The position numbers and the translations under genes are program-made. From assembly GCF_963082655.1 (NCBI RefSeq), contig NC_081553.1, forward strand, positions 14,350,643 to 14,414,642: a stretch of 64,000 nucleotides of DNA, written 5' to 3'. Below the pieces are notes generated by a model that saw only the letters and a list, made by a program, of their open reading frames with translations, ran no database searches and was not told the origin of the DNA. This DNA is from Stomoxys calcitrans (taxonomy: Eukaryota > Arthropoda > Insecta > Diptera > Muscidae). Below are positions 1-11,548 of this stretch, one piece after another (position 1 is the stretch's first letter; every line of letters begins with the position of its first letter).

Positions 1-38
1 CGCAGAGCGACACCTTTTTGGGGAAAAGTTGTTACAAG
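1..38 (-). mobile_element. SINE fragment at window edge, reverse orientation
   Basis: Read on the minus strand, this resembles the middle of the tRNA-derived SINE found elsewhere in the window: an 'aaacttctc..ccaaagaggtgtcgcactgcgg'-like segment. It is cut by the window edge and lies back to back with the plus-strand copy that follows. The match is short and diverged. Confidence 0.45.
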
Positions 39-42
39 ACAA

Positions 43-308
43 GAGGTGGCCCGTTGTCTTGTAGCGCAGAGGTTAGCATATCAGCCTATAACGCTGAAAG
101 CCTGGATTCGAATCCTGGCGAGACCATCAGAAAAAATTTTCAGCGGTGGTTTTCCCCTCCTAATGCTGGCAACATTTGTGAGGTACTATGCCATGTGAAA
201 GTTCTCTCCAAAGAGGTATCGCACAGCGGCACGGCGTTCGAACTCGGTTATAAAAAGAGGGCCACTTATCATTGACCTTAAACTTGAAACGGACTGCACT
301 CATTGAAC
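43..308 (+). mobile_element. tRNA-derived SINE copy 1
   Basis: This is a short interspersed element of the family repeated at least eight times in the window. An internal RNA polymerase III box A-like motif (TAGCGCAGAGGTTAGCATA, 62-80) and a box B-like motif (GATTCGAATCC, 105-115) are visible. The tRNA-unrelated body follows, with 'tgaggtactatgccatgt', 'cggcacggcgttcgaactcgg' and 'gaccttaaacttgaaacgg'. It would be transcribed by Pol III and mobilised by LINE reverse transcriptase in trans. The 3' tail seen in longer copies (gtgagaagtttgcccc) is missing. Confidence 0.82.
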
Positions 309-380
309 TTCAATGTAAAATTTGACCTAGATATTATCATCTTTAATGACACTAGAGTGAATTTAACAGTTGGATGGGAA

Positions 381-1675
381 ACATGTAAAACGACTTTAAG
401 TTCGGTCGTGCCGAACTATGGACACCCACCTCCTCGGGTAAATGTGTTAATTACGTTTCGTCAAAATCCGATGATATATGCATAATGTATGCCCCCATAG
501 CAGCTAAATCGAAATATGGTCCGATTTGGACCAGATTCGACAGGTATATTGAGTGGTACAAAAAGTACAAGTCATTGCTCAATTTTATAGAACAAAATAT
601 TGTTTTTTTGGCAGCTATATCCAAATATAGAATGATCTGAATCATATACAACACGGATGTCGAAAAGCCTAACATAATACACTGTGTCAAATTTCAGCGA
701 AATCGAAATATAAATTCCGCCTTTTAAGGGGCCACTATTTCAAATCGACAGGTCGGTCTATATGGCAGCTATATGCAAATCTGGACCGATCTGGGCCCAA
801 TTGAAAAGGGATGTCAAAGGGCCTAACGCAGCTCACTGTCCCAAATTTCGGCGAAATCGCACAATAAATGCGTCTTCAATGGACCCAAGACTTTAAATCG
901 GGAGGTCGGCGCTATATTCAAATCAGGACAACTTGAAAAGGGATGTCGAAGGGATGGAAAAGGGATGTCGATCTCGAGCAACTTGAAAAAGGATGTCGAA
1001 GGCCCTAACACAGCTCACTGCCTCAAATTTCGGCGACATCAGACTATAAATGCGCCATTTATTGGTCCAAAACCATAAATCGGACATCGGTCTATATGGT
1101 AGCTATATCTAAATCTTGGCCAAATTGCATAACGATGTTGAAGAGCCTAGCACAACTCACTGTCCCAAATTTTGGCAAGGTCGGACAATAAATGCACCTT
1201 TTATGGGTCTAAGACCTTAAATCAAGAGATCGGTCTATGTGGCAGCTATATCCAAATCTGATCCGATGTTGGCCGAATTAAAGAAGGATGTCGAAGAGCC
1301 TAACACAACTCAGTGTCCCAAATTTCAGCAAAATCGGATAATAAATGTGGCTTTAATGGGCCAATCGGTGGATCGGTTATTGGGGCTATATCAAGATATA
1401 GTCCGACGTAGCTTATTTTCGAACTTATCCTGCTAATGGACAAAAATAGAATCTGGGCGAAGTTTCACCTCAATATCTCTATTTTGGAAGATAATAGCGT
1501 AATTTCAACAGACAGCCGGTTAGACGGACGGACGGATGGGCGGACGGACGGAAGGACACACGGACGGACACCCAGACGGACAGATGGAAGGACGGTCGGA
1601 CAGACTGTCGGACAGACGGACGGACACACGGACGGATGGACAGACGGACGGACGGATGGATAGACGGACAGACAT
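381..1675 (-). mobile_element. DINE-1-like element, family A, 5' tip missing
   Basis: The palindrome end lies on the left. The terminal 'acatgtaaaacgactt' is followed by a decayed hairpin (ttcggtcgtgccgaa) and the subterminal motif 'gacacccacctcctcggg'. The body has five or six diverged units of about 153 bp marked by 'ggtctatatggcagctatatcc' near 752, 905, 1086, 1229 and 1380. A (GTCY)n tract closes it at the right. The (TA)n core and 5' tip beyond that tract are absent, so the copy is truncated. It is non-coding. Confidence 0.8.
1513..1668. repeat. (GACG/GACA)n minisatellite within DINE element
   Basis: Imperfect GACG, GACA and GATG tetranucleotides run for about 155 bp. The tract starts exactly where other family members carry a short 'cagacagacggacgg' tract, so it is an expansion of the element's own (GTCY)n proto-microsatellite. 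Open reading frames of TDGR/SVRP type across it are artefacts of the repeat. Confidence 0.9.
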
Positions 1676-2229
1676 TGCAAAATGAATATTTAATAGCCCA
1701 TGTTTGGAATGTGTTTTAAATCCTTCCCCATTAACATATTCTCTCTTGTAGATCTTAATGCGTGGGCTGACATTCAAACGAACTTTATGGAAAGGTCGAA
1801 ACTTTCCTTTTTATTATGCCGCGTTAGTAGGGAGGTTATAATATCTTTCATATACTTTTACCACTGAACCTAGTGCAACAAAGACAAGTGAAAATTTGGT
1901 AAACCGAGAGAGAACTTTAGGTTTCCACATTATTTAACATTGTAATTGCGCAAATGACAATAAGAAACAAAATGCTGATATAGAGTCCTGCATCAAAGGA
2001 ATCGTATTACATTATCGTCGAAGCGACGATATGTCCCTGTGCCATGTGTGAAAATTCAGTAATTCTTTGTTATTGTTAAACTGAAAATGGCATTGTTCGA
2101 GATTGCTCCATACCGCAAGACAGAAATCCCATTTCCTCTAGTGAAGGGGTTTAGTATCAGTTCGAAAACATAGTAACCGATGAGGGATCCCACATCTCAT
2201 ATTTTTTAAATGCAAAGACGACATATGCA
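1676..2229. other. AT-rich non-repetitive DNA, no gene seen
   Basis: I see no open reading frame, RNA gene or recognised repeat here. The sequence is AT-rich with short homopolymer runs, and probably represents the host DNA into which the flanking elements inserted. Confidence 0.5.
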
Positions 2230-2652
2230 CACAAAACCGCCTAAAAATTTAAAATAAATTCGTTTTCAATTAAAAAATGTATTTATTCAATCAGTTTTTT
2301 ATTTGAATATGATTTTTTTACAGTCGTGATTGAAAATTTTGCAGTTTTCAATTAAAAAATCTGAATCTGAAAGAATTTTCAATCACAATCGTAAACCAAT
2401 TAAAAAATGAATTAAAAGTTTCGAAAATTGTCAATCATTTTTTAATTGGATTAATTAAAAAATGAGTGAACATTTCAAAATGTTCAATAATATTTCTAGT
2501 TGAATATTCAACTTTTTTAATTGAAAATTTTTCAATTACTCTTTCAAAATGGTGATTGATATTATCATTTTCGTGATAGAAGCAGTTTCAATTAAAAGAT
2601 TTATTGAATCAATAAATTTACTGATTGGAGGCGATTTTAATTTTTTCTGTGT
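2230..2652. mobile_element. AT-rich MITE-like element with ACACA...TGTGT ends
   Basis: The segment begins 'acacaaaaccgcctaaaaatt' and ends 'ggcgattttaattttttctgtgt'. The end, reverse-complemented, reads 'acacagaaaaaattaaaatcgcc', so the termini form an imperfect inverted repeat. The interior is built from variants of 'tcaattaaaaaatg' in both orientations, giving dense self-complementarity. No coding capacity. A related shorter copy lies at 22629-22835. The superfamily is not clear. Confidence 0.55.
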
Positions 2653-2828
2653 ACATACATACAAGACGATAATCGGCACAATTCTTTAACTTCAGTTGCT
2701 ATTAAGTTATTAAGGAAAAAAGTATAACAACAACTTTAATAAGAGGAAACAACAAATAATAAGAGGAAACACTCAAGTGAATAAGGAAACTGTGTGCAAA
2801 AATTGTTTTCCCACACCATATTTAATAC

Positions 2829-3278
2829 GAATTTCAAAGGGTCTAACATAACCCACTTTGCCAAATGTCAGAGATCGGGTAATAGTTGCGCCTTTTATGG
2901 GACCAACAACGAAAATCGGAAGATCGCTGTATATGGCAGGCATATTCAAATTTGAACCAATCTAGACCACACACGGATATCGACCTACAATAGAACTTCT
3001 CATTGTGCCAAATTTTACAGAAATCGGGTAATAAATTCATGGCCTAGCACAGCTCACTTTGATAAATTTTGAAGAAATGGGGTACTAAATGCACCTTCTA
3101 TGGGGCAATGACTTTTAATCGGGAAGTATAAACCGATTTCAACCATATTAAATACACATGTCAATGGGCCTAACATCTGCGCCAAATTTGAGCAAGATTG
3201 GGTATTAAATGAGCCATATATAGACTCCATAACTTGAATCGGGAGATCGGTGTATAATGCAGTAACATTCAAATATGT
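2829..3278 (-). mobile_element. DINE-1-like family A array fragment
   Basis: About three diverged units of the 153-bp repeat are present, with phrases such as 'cctaacataacccactttgccaaatgtcag' and 'ggaagatcgctgtatatggcaggcatattc'. Neither the hairpin end nor the 5' tip is present. The fragment stops where a SINE begins at 3279, which suggests that the SINE inserted into this array. Confidence 0.7.
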
Positions 3279-3427
3279 GAGGCCACCGTAGCGCAGAGGT
3301 TACCAGGTCCGCTTTTGACTGAATGCCTGGGTTCGTATCCTGGCGAGAACATGAAAAAAAAAAATTCAGCAGTAGTTACCCTCTCTAATGCTGGCGACAT
3401 TTGTGAAGAACTATGCCATTTAAAACC
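3279..3427 (+). mobile_element. tRNA-derived SINE copy 2, 3' truncated
   Basis: The canonical start 'gaggccaccgtagcgcagaggtta' (box A) is followed by box B 'gggttcgtatcctgg' and the body 'tctaatgctggcgacatttgtgaagaactatgcc'. It breaks off where a D-type DINE end begins (agtaagga...), so the tail was lost or replaced. Confidence 0.8.
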
Positions 3428-4340
3428 AGTAAGGAAAGGCAAAAGTCGAGCGGAACCGCCTACATAATACCCTACACCGTAGTACGCACATACTACTTTC
3501 AATACATGAAACCTATGTTGAAATCAGACATTAATTTTGTGCAGCTATTGACACATTTAAAGATTGAACGATTTTCTTACGATAGGACCCAATTGTGGTC
3601 ACTGTAGCCTTAAATGGCCATATCGGATGAAAGATATCTATGGGAGTTATATCTAAGTCTTAGCCGATTTTTATGAAATTTTGCACATTTTTGTAAGGCC
3701 ACACCGGATGAAAGATATATATGGGAGCAATGTCTTGATCTGATCCGATTTTAATGAAATTTTGCACACGTATTAAGAAGTCAAATTAAACATCTGTTGC
3801 TTAGTTTTGTAAAGATCGGACCGAAATTGTGGCCACTATAACATTAAATGGCAATATCGGATGAAAGATATATACAGGAGCTATATCTAAATGGGGAACG
3901 ATTTCTATGAAAATTGGGAGTTGCACACGTATTGGGAGGTCAAATAAAATATCTCTTGCAAAACTTTTTAAAAATTGGCCCAAACTGTGGTTTCTACAGC
4001 CTTAACAGTCCATATCGGCTGAAAGATATATATGGGAGCTATATTTTAATCTGGACCGATTTATGCGAAATTTTACACACGCATTGGGACGTCGAATAAA
4101 ACATATCGTACCTAATTTTAATTAAGATGGGACTAAAGTTGTGGCGATAGGCCATATCGGGTGAAAGATATAAATATATGGGAGCTATATCTAAATCTGA
4201 GCCGGTATTGATGAAATTTTGCGCAAGTATTGGGAGATCAAATAAAACATTTCATGCAATTTTTTTTAAGATCGCACCAAAAATATGGCAGCTACGACCT
4301 TTAAAGGTCATATCCGATAAAAGATATATATGGACCCGTT
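3428..4340 (-). mobile_element. DINE-1-like element, D-type end with diverged body
   Basis: The left end, 'agtaaggaaaggcaaaagtcg...cataataccctacacc', matches the D element at 44998. The body differs from A and B: units carry 'catatcggatgaaagatatatatgggagctatatctaaatctg' and 'tgaaattttgcacacgtattgggaggtcaaataaa'. Markers near 3617, 3705, 3853, 4011, 4150 and 4308 give mostly 140-158 bp spacing. The 5' tip is missing because the next element abuts. A proline-rich or other coding role is not supported. Confidence 0.72.
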
Positions 4341-5409
4341 TTTGTACCCACCACCGAAGGATGAGGGTATACTCATTATGTCATTCCGTTTGCAACACAT
4401 CGAAATATCCATTTCCGGCTCTATAAAGCATATATATATTCTTGATCAGCGTAAAAATCTAAGACGATCCAGACATGTCCGTCCGTATGTCCGTCTGTTT
4501 GTTGAAATCACGCTGCAGGCTTCAAAAATAGAGATATTGAGCTGAAACTTTGCACAGAGTCTTTTTTTGTCCATAAGCAGGTTAAGATGGGTTCGAAGAT
4601 GGGCTATATCGGACTATATCTTGATATAGCCCCCATATAGACCGATCGGCCGACTTAGGGTCCTAGGCCCATAAAAGCCACATTTATTACCCGATTTTGC
4701 GGAAATTTGGGACAGTGAATTGTGTTAGGCCCTTCGATATTTTTCATTAATTTCGCCCAGATCGGTTCAGATTTGGATATAGCTGCCATATAGACCGATT
4801 CTCCGATTTAGGGTCTTAGGCCCATAAAAGCCACATTTATTATCCGATGTTGCTGAAATTTGGGAGAGTGAGTTGTGTTAGGCCCTTCGATATTTTTCGT
4901 TTATTTGGCCCAGATCGGTTCAGATTTGGATATAGCTGCCATATAGACCGATCCCGCGGTTTTAGGTTTTGGGGCCAGAAAAGGCGCATTTATTATCCGA
5001 TTTTGCCGAAATTTGAGACAGGATCTTCGGCGTCCTTCTTCAATTTGGCCTAGATCGGTGCAGATTTGAATATAGCTGCCATATAGACCGATCTCTCGAT
5101 GTAAGGTTTTGGGCCCATAAAAGGCGCATTCATTGTCCGATTTCGCCGAGGTTTGTTACAGTGCGTTGTGTTTGGCTTTTCGACATCTGTGTCGTATATG
5201 GTTCAGACCAATATATTGTTAAACACAATTGAACAATGCCTTGTCCCGATTAGTATTTGGTCCAAATCGGAACATATTTCGATATAACTGCTATGGGACA
5301 AAAGGTATTTAATTTACACCGGATTTTGATGAAAGTTGGTTTACATATATAACCGAGGTGGTGGGTATCCAAAGTTCGGCCCGGCCGAACTTAACGTCTT
5401 TTTACTTGT
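4341..5409 (+). mobile_element. DINE-1-like element, family A, complete
   Basis: Both ends are present. The 5' tip 'gtacccaccaccgaaggatgagggtatac' leads into 'gcaacacatcgaaatatcc', a (TA)n tract (tatatatattcttgatc), the core and a short (GTCY)n (catgtccgtccgtatgtccg). About four 153-bp units follow in the reverse sense (tatagctgccatatagaccgatc). The 3' end has 'ccgaggtggtgggtatcc', a palindrome at 5372-5392 and 'aacgtctttttacttgtt'. This order matches the INE-1/DINE-1 layout I know from Drosophila. Confidence 0.85.
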
Positions 5410-5410
5410 T

Positions 5411-5637
5411 TTCAAAATGAATAGCGTTTGTCCTTTGAGTGCAAAAATTACTTGTGCAAAATTTCATGAAATTCGAACAACAAATGCGACCTGCACCTTA
5501 AACACAACAATACATTAGTAAATCGAATCAGGAAGTGACTTGAAGCGATCGGTATACTTATCGAGGGTCTAGTGCTTCTCCTTCCTAGCGTTGAAAACAA
5601 ATGCACCCTGTATCCCAGTGGGGGAGCAGGGTATAAA
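5411..5637 (-). mobile_element. DINE-1-like family D, 5' end fragment
   Basis: 'aatcgaatcaggaagtgac', 'cgatcggtatacttatcgag' and 'caccctgtatcccagtggggg' parallel the 5' region of the D element that ends at 46396. The (GTCY)n stretch has been lost between 'aacaatac' and 'attagtaaatcg'. The hairpin end is not present. Confidence 0.6.
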
Positions 5638-5830
5638 TGTGAAGTCGCCCTATTCTAAAATTTCGCCCCAAATGGACATGTAGACCGATCGGGACAATAT
5701 GGGATTCAAGCGAAAGATACACGAGAGAAGAGTAAAAAACGTACATAAAAATTTGTGGGTTTGTTTCCAAGCGGGGAATTCTAATGAAAGGTATTTGAGA
5801 GTTAATTATGAATATAAATTACATGCAAAT
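5638..5830 (+). mobile_element. Helitron-like repeat fragment
   Basis: 'gaccgatcgggacaatatgggattcaagcgaaag' and 'ctaatgaaaggtatttgagag' match the repeated phrase of the 52.7-57.5 kb Helitron-like block (caatatgggactcaaatgaaaggtat). No termini are seen. Confidence 0.5.
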
Positions 5831-5845
5831 TTGCACCATGCGAAG

Positions 5846-7193
5846 CACCCCGGGCCAGTTAGAAACTTTCACCCAAGAAATGGTGGGCCATAAACTGTGC
5901 CCAGAATAAAATAAAGAGGTCACAAATCAAATCGAATACAATTTTCCAATCAAAAATGTGCTCCTTTCGTTTGTGTTTGCTCAAATTTGCAAATGAACTG
6001 CCATTGATTGAAAGAAAATTATTATGGCATTGCCAGAGATACATTGTCAGGAAGCTGTCATATCAAGTGGGGAAAAAGAAGAAGAAGAGGAATTCAAAAT
6101 AACGCAATAATAAATGAATACTCAAAAAGGGCGAAGGACTATTAAAAAGAGGAAGGGAAAAATATTTTATGACATATCATATACCAATCAATGGCGACAA
6201 CGAGGACAATGATGATGATGATGAGGACGAGGACGACGATGAAGGTAATGATGGCGTCAATGATAACTGAATGGCAGGCAGAACCAATGAAACCTCCCCT
6301 ACCCACAAAACATGCCAAAGGATCCAAATTCAGACATCTTTCGTTTTTTATTTATTTATAATTTATACACATTCGCTTTGTTGAGCTTCCCTTTCAATTT
6401 TTTCTACTTGCATTCAAAAAAGGCAAAACAGCCAAAGGATATCATTCACCACTCCACCATAAAAGCGGAGAAGCGGAGGAGGTGGGACTTTTTTTGTGAC
6501 GATTTTCCTCTCTTTTTGTTGTGCAAGTGTCACAGATACTTTTAATGGGAAAATTATATCACATTGATGAATTCCCCATGCAACCCCCCAAATCCTTTTT
6601 TCTGTAAAGTGGGCGTTTTGACCAAATACCATGGTTGGAGAAACAGAAAAAAAGTTTTGTTTGAATTTTTTTATAACCAAGCCAGACCACTGCTGGGTAC
6701 AAAAAAAAAATCACTATAAACATTGTTAAAGAACTCTCCTGTCGAAGCATTCATCAAAAAATGGAAACTAATTTCCTGTCAGTTGTTTGCGGAATATTGC
6801 CTTTTTTCGTTTTGTGTTTTTTTATTCTCTTTCGCTTCTCCACAGCAACAATCATGTGTTTTTTATTGTTGTTTTCTCCATAGCCTAGAGAGTGTTGGGG
6901 GAAAAAAACATCGTGGAACACATCAGAACTCATTCATGCGCAGATTTTATGATACCCAAACTCAAGAGCTAACTATGAAATGCTATCAAATAAATTATTT
7001 ATACAATATTTATGTATGCCCACATATACAATCGTATGAAGTTATCCGATTATGGGACACTCCATGAAAACACAAATTAAATGTTTAATTGTAAGCAAAG
7101 CTAGAAAGTTGTAAAGTATTTAATGAATTTTTCAATAGGGAACTCCCGAAATTAATTTTTTGTTGGTGCATATACAAAAAGTTTTTTTTTTGT
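5846..7193. other. Non-repetitive DNA, no gene seen
   Basis: I see no convincing exon. The stretch contains a GAT/GAC trinucleotide tract at about 6205-6245 and several poly-T runs. Open frames up to 114 codons have no recognisable domain and look like chance AT-rich frames. Confidence 0.5.
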
Positions 7194-8206
7194 TATACCC
7201 TCCACCATAGGATGGGGTATACTAATTTCGTCATTCTGTTTGTAACTACTCGAAATATTCGTCTGAGTCCCCTTGATCGTCGTGACATTTTATGTTGATC
7301 TAGCCATGTCCGTCCGACACAGATTCTTTTTTTTTGTCCATAAGCTGGGCTATATCGGACTATATCTTGATATAGTCCCCATATAGAACGATCCGTCGAT
7401 TTAGGGTCTTAGACCTATAAAAGCCACAATTATTATCCGATTTTGCTGAAATTTGGGACAGTGAGTTGTGTTAGGCCCTTCGAAGTCCTTCGTTAATTTG
7501 GCCCGGATCGGTCCAGATTTGGTTATAGCTGTCATATAGACCGATCCTCTGATTTAGGGTCTTAGGCCCATAAAAGCCACTTTTATTATCAGATTTTGCT
7601 GAAATTTTGGACAGTGAGTTGTGTTAGGCCCTTCGATGTTCTTCGTTAATTTGGCCCAGATCAGAACAGATTTGTATATAGCTGCCATATAGACCGATAT
7701 CTTGATTTAAAGTGTTTGCCCCAAATAAGGCGCATTTATTGTCCGATGTTGCCGAAATTTGGGAAAGTGAGTTAAGTAAAGCTCCTTGATATACTTCTGC
7801 ATTATGTCGCAGATCGGTTCAGATTTGGATATAGCTGCCATATAAACCGATATCTCAATTTAAAGTCTTGGCCCTAAAAAAGACGCATTTATAATCCGAT
7901 TTACCTGAAATTTGACACATTGACTTATGTTTGGCTTTTCGACATGCATGTTGTATATGGTTCAGATCGGTTTATTTTTAGATATAGCTACTAAAAAGAC
8001 CAAAAATTTGGTTATACACAATTGAACATTGACTTGTACCGATTAGTATTTGGTCCAAATCGGAACATATTTCAATATAACTGCTATGGGACATAAGGTA
8101 TGAAATTTTTGCACCGGATTTTGACGAAAGGTGGTTTACATATATACTCGAGGTGGTGGGAATCCAAAATTCGGCACGGCCGAACTTAACTCCTTTTTAC
8201 TTGTTA
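7194..8206 (+). mobile_element. DINE-1-like element: B-type 5' tip on an A-type body and 3' end
   Basis: The 5' tip is the B type (tataccctccaccataggatgggg, then ggtatactaatttcgtcattctg) with the B core 'gatcgtcgtgacattttatg'. The (GTCY)n has shrunk to 'catgtccgtccg'. Body units and the 3' end are A type: 'ctcgaggtggtgggaatcc', a decayed palindrome around 8166-8187, then 'ctcctttttacttgtt'. The switch indicates recombination between families. Confidence 0.82.
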
Positions 8207-8620
8207 CTTGTTAATCTTATTTTATTCATACTATTCATAGAGTAGGTTCCCATATGCCATATATACATATATGTTCTTTTGAGTAACTCTATTCGATGTC
8301 CTCCCAACCCGCCCTCTTTATGCTGACTATATAAATATCAATGGAAAATGTTGGTGATGGAAAAGAAGTATCGCCTCGAATAAAAGGTGGAAATTACGGT
8401 TGCCATAGAAATTGAAATGTATGGATGTTTGCTTGATGGCGCACTGTATGCAGGATACAAAATATGTGGTTGAGAAAGAGAACGAATGAAATGGGTTTTG
8501 GATTCTGCGGTCAACAGTTTCCAAAAAACGATAACAAAAAACACTATCACATCAAACAAGTAGTGGGAACAACACAAAACAGTCATTTAATTGAAAATTG
8601 TTTTGCATATTAAAGCATTT
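8207..8620. other. Non-repetitive DNA, no gene seen
   Basis: Between two DINE elements I see AT-rich DNA only. The overlapping minus-strand frames at 8327-8586 have no recognisable domain. Confidence 0.45.
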
Positions 8621-8706
8621 TTTAATAATTTCATATGGAGACAGTGGTTTGAAGGATGATATATGAAGGAGATTGCATTTCTAATTGAATGGATACGTTT
8701 TTATAA
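8621..8706 (+). repeat. Left copy of long direct repeat flanking a DINE element
   Basis: This reads 'taataatttcatatggagac' then 'agtggtttgaagga', a 14-bp insert 'tgatatatgaagga', and 'gattgcatttctaattgaat' leading to 'ggatacgtttttataaa'. The same sequence without the 14-bp insert recurs at 10211-10284, on the other side of the DINE element. The 14-bp insert repeats the adjoining 'tgaagga' and looks like a local duplication. Confidence 0.85.
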
Positions 8707-10210
8707 ACTCCACCATCGGTTGGGGGTATACTAATTTCATCATTCTGTTTGTAACACCTCGAAATATGCGTCTGAGACCTCATAAAGTATATATATTTTT
8801 GATGGTCATGTCATTTTATGTCGATCTAGCCATGTCCGTCTGTATATCCGCCCGTCTATCCGTCCTTCTATCCATCTATCTGTCGAAAGCACGCTAACTT
8901 TCGAAGGAGTAAAGCCAGCCGCTTGAAATATAGCACAAATACTTTCTATTAGCTAAGTTCAGTTGGGATTGTAAATGGGCAAAATCGGTCCATGTTTTGA
9001 TATAGCTGCCATATAAACCGATCTTGGGTCTTGACTTCTTGGGTCTCTAGAGGGCGCAATTCTTATCCGATTACAATGAAATTTTGCACAACGTGTTTCG
9101 CTATGGCGCAATTCTTATCCGATTTGAATGAAATGTTGCACGAAGTATTTTGCTGTGATAACAAACATCTGTGCCAAGTATGGTTCAAATCGATCCATAA
9201 CCTATAAACCGATCTTGGGTCTTGACTTCTTGAGCCTGTAGAGGGCGCAATTCTCATCCGATTTTAATAAATTTTTGCACGAAGTATTTTGCTGCGATAC
9301 CCAACAATTCTGCCAAGAATAGTTCAAATCGATCCATAACCTGATATAGCTGCTATATAAACCGATCTTTGGTCTTGATTTCTTGAGCCTCTAGAGGGCG
9401 CAATTCTTATCCGATTTTAATGAAATTTTGCACGAAATATTTTGTTATGATATCCAACAACTGTGCTAAGTATGGTTTAAATCGGTTCATAACCTGGTAT
9501 AGCTGCCATACAAACCGATCTGGAATCTTGACTTCTTGAGCCTCTAGAGGTCGCAATTGTTATCCGATTTGCCTGAAATTTTGTGCGACGAATCCTCTCA
9601 TGACCATCAACATACGGGTTTAATAAAGTCTGAATCGGTCTTTAGCCTGATACAGCTCCCATATAATTCGTTCTCTCTATTTTACTTCTTGAGCCCCCAT
9701 TTAACACAGGTCTCCACAGGTCTTCTTACTTTCAACAACTGTGTCAAATAAGGTTCAAATGGGTGTATAACCTGATATAGCTGCCATACAAACCGATCTG
9801 GGATCTTGACTTCTTTAGCCTCTAGAGGTCGCAATTATTAACCGATTTGGCTAAAATTTTGTACGACGAATCCTCTCATGACCATCAACATACGGGTTTA
9901 TTATGGTCTGGAGCGGTCTATAGACTGATACATCTCCCTTATAAATTGTTCTCTCTATTTTATTTCTTGAGCCCCCAAAGGGCGCAATTCTTATTCAAAT
10001 TGGCTGACATTTAACACAGGTCTCCAATATATAATTCAACTGTGGTCCAAACCGGACCACATCTTGATATCGCTCTAATAACGGAGCAAATCTTTTCTTT
10101 TTTCCTTTTTTGCCTAAGAAGAGATGCCGGGAAAAGAACTCGACAAATGCGATCCATGGTGGAGAGTATATAAGATTCGGCCCGGCCGAACTTTGCACGC
10201 TTTTACTTGT
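8701..10210 (+). mobile_element. DINE-1-like element, family B, complete
   Basis: The 5' tip 'actccaccatcggttgggggtatac' is followed by 'tgtaacacctcgaaatatgcg', (TA)n, the core and (GTCY)n 'catgtccgtctgtatatccg' ending in 'gtcgaaagcacgc'. About seven body units carry 'atagctgccatataaaccgatc' and 'cttgagcctctagagggcgcaattcttatccgatt'. The 3' end has the inverted tip 'ccatggtggagagtatat', a palindrome at 10172-10193 and 'gcacgcttttacttgtt'. A long direct repeat flanks it. Confidence 0.87.
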
Positions 10211-10284
10211 TAAATAATTTCATATGGAGGCAGTGGTTTGAAGGAGATTGTATTTCTAATTGAATGGCTACGTTTTTGTATAAA
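10211..10284 (+). repeat. Right copy of long direct repeat flanking a DINE element
   Basis: This matches 8621-8706 with a few substitutions ('aggcagtggtttgaaggag', 'attgtatttctaattgaat') and lacks the 14-bp internal duplication. It starts immediately after the element's 'ttttacttgtt' end. Confidence 0.85.
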
Positions 10285-11548
10285 GATCGATTCTTTACTA
10301 TTTTGATTTTACATACATATCTATGAAATTCGAGTATTGGTACGAATAAAAAATTGTATATAAATATTTTTTCAAGCTAAAGTTTCTTATGCCAAGACAT
10401 TCGTTATTCAGGCTTCGTCTGCTTGAACGCAAAATAATTTTTTTTTTATAAAATAAATGGAGGCATTATTTAACAAGAGTTGCAAAAGACTGCAATTTGC
10501 TATATTTAATATTCCAATAAAATGCCTCATTTTTAGGATTAACCGAAAGTATCGATGCCGCCTTTGCGTTAAACCCTTAAGGATATTTTTTAAATGGATA
10601 AAAAATTTATTTAAAATTGTATGGTGCTCCGAATTCTTCTCACCCCTAGGCGGTGGTTGTTGATCACATTTTTATTGGTTCAAATAATAGGCTTTTAAAG
10701 TGCTCTGCAACAAATATACCGCCGTTGTAACAAGAAACAGAATTATGTTTTTTTTTTGTTCTTTTTGAATGATTACCAAGAACCAAGTCCAAGTAATAAA
10801 AAATCCTAAATAATCGTTTTTCCCTCCAAGTGAATATCCTTAACTGCAGTGCATAACAGCGACAGTTATAGCCCGTATAGACTTTAACACGGCCTTATAC
10901 AAAAAAAAAATCGATAATGAAGCCATTAATGAACTACAATAAGCACCTTATCCATTGGCGTTGCGTCGGGCCACTTTGTACCGGTAATGTTGTGTTGTCG
11001 ACTGTTAAGGTTAGCTCAAAGTAGAATAGGGCGTCTTGTTGCCCAGGTTTAGAGGTGTACAATAATTGTGGTAATAATGTGAACCAAACTGTGCCGCAAC
11101 ACAGAGGGATATTGCAGAGGTTTCGAAAAATAATAAAGTCATTAAATTCAAGTGCTGAAGAGTTTTCAGGCAAAACTCCCGCTTAAACCACAAAATGCCA
11201 CATCTAGTGCTGGTTAATTATGCGAACAGCTAAGAAGGTTTTGCTAGTGGAAATATTGAATGTAAATAGGGTGTAACGTGTGGAGTGAAAAGTCAGTTAG
11301 ACAAACTGTTTCAATTAAAAGTTGGGCTTCAAAACCCCCCCCACCGTGGTTTTGGTCAGGCGCTTGTGAGCCGATCCTTACATAAGCAAAGTGAACTGTA
11401 CACTGACAGATGTACTGGTGACCCATGACTGACAGATGTACTGGTGACAATGTTACTAAGTGACGGATACATGACATTTGTTTCATTTACACCTCATTAC
11501 ATTGTTTTTACAAGCTACCAAAAGCATTTGCTTCTGAGATTATTTAAA
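10285..11548. other. Non-repetitive DNA, no gene seen
   Basis: No domain-bearing frame is present. One small feature is a tandem duplication near 11403-11450, where 'ctgacagatgtactggtgac' occurs twice 27 bp apart. Poly-T and poly-A runs are frequent. Confidence 0.5.

Noticed and set aside
55..128. Possible tRNA gene
   Set aside because: Box A and box B are present but the acceptor and anticodon stems do not form well, and the downstream sequence is the SINE body seen in other copies.
6142..6327. Hydrophobic frame rich in I/V on the minus strand
   Set aside because: It arises from a GAT/GAC trinucleotide tract read in reverse; no other support.
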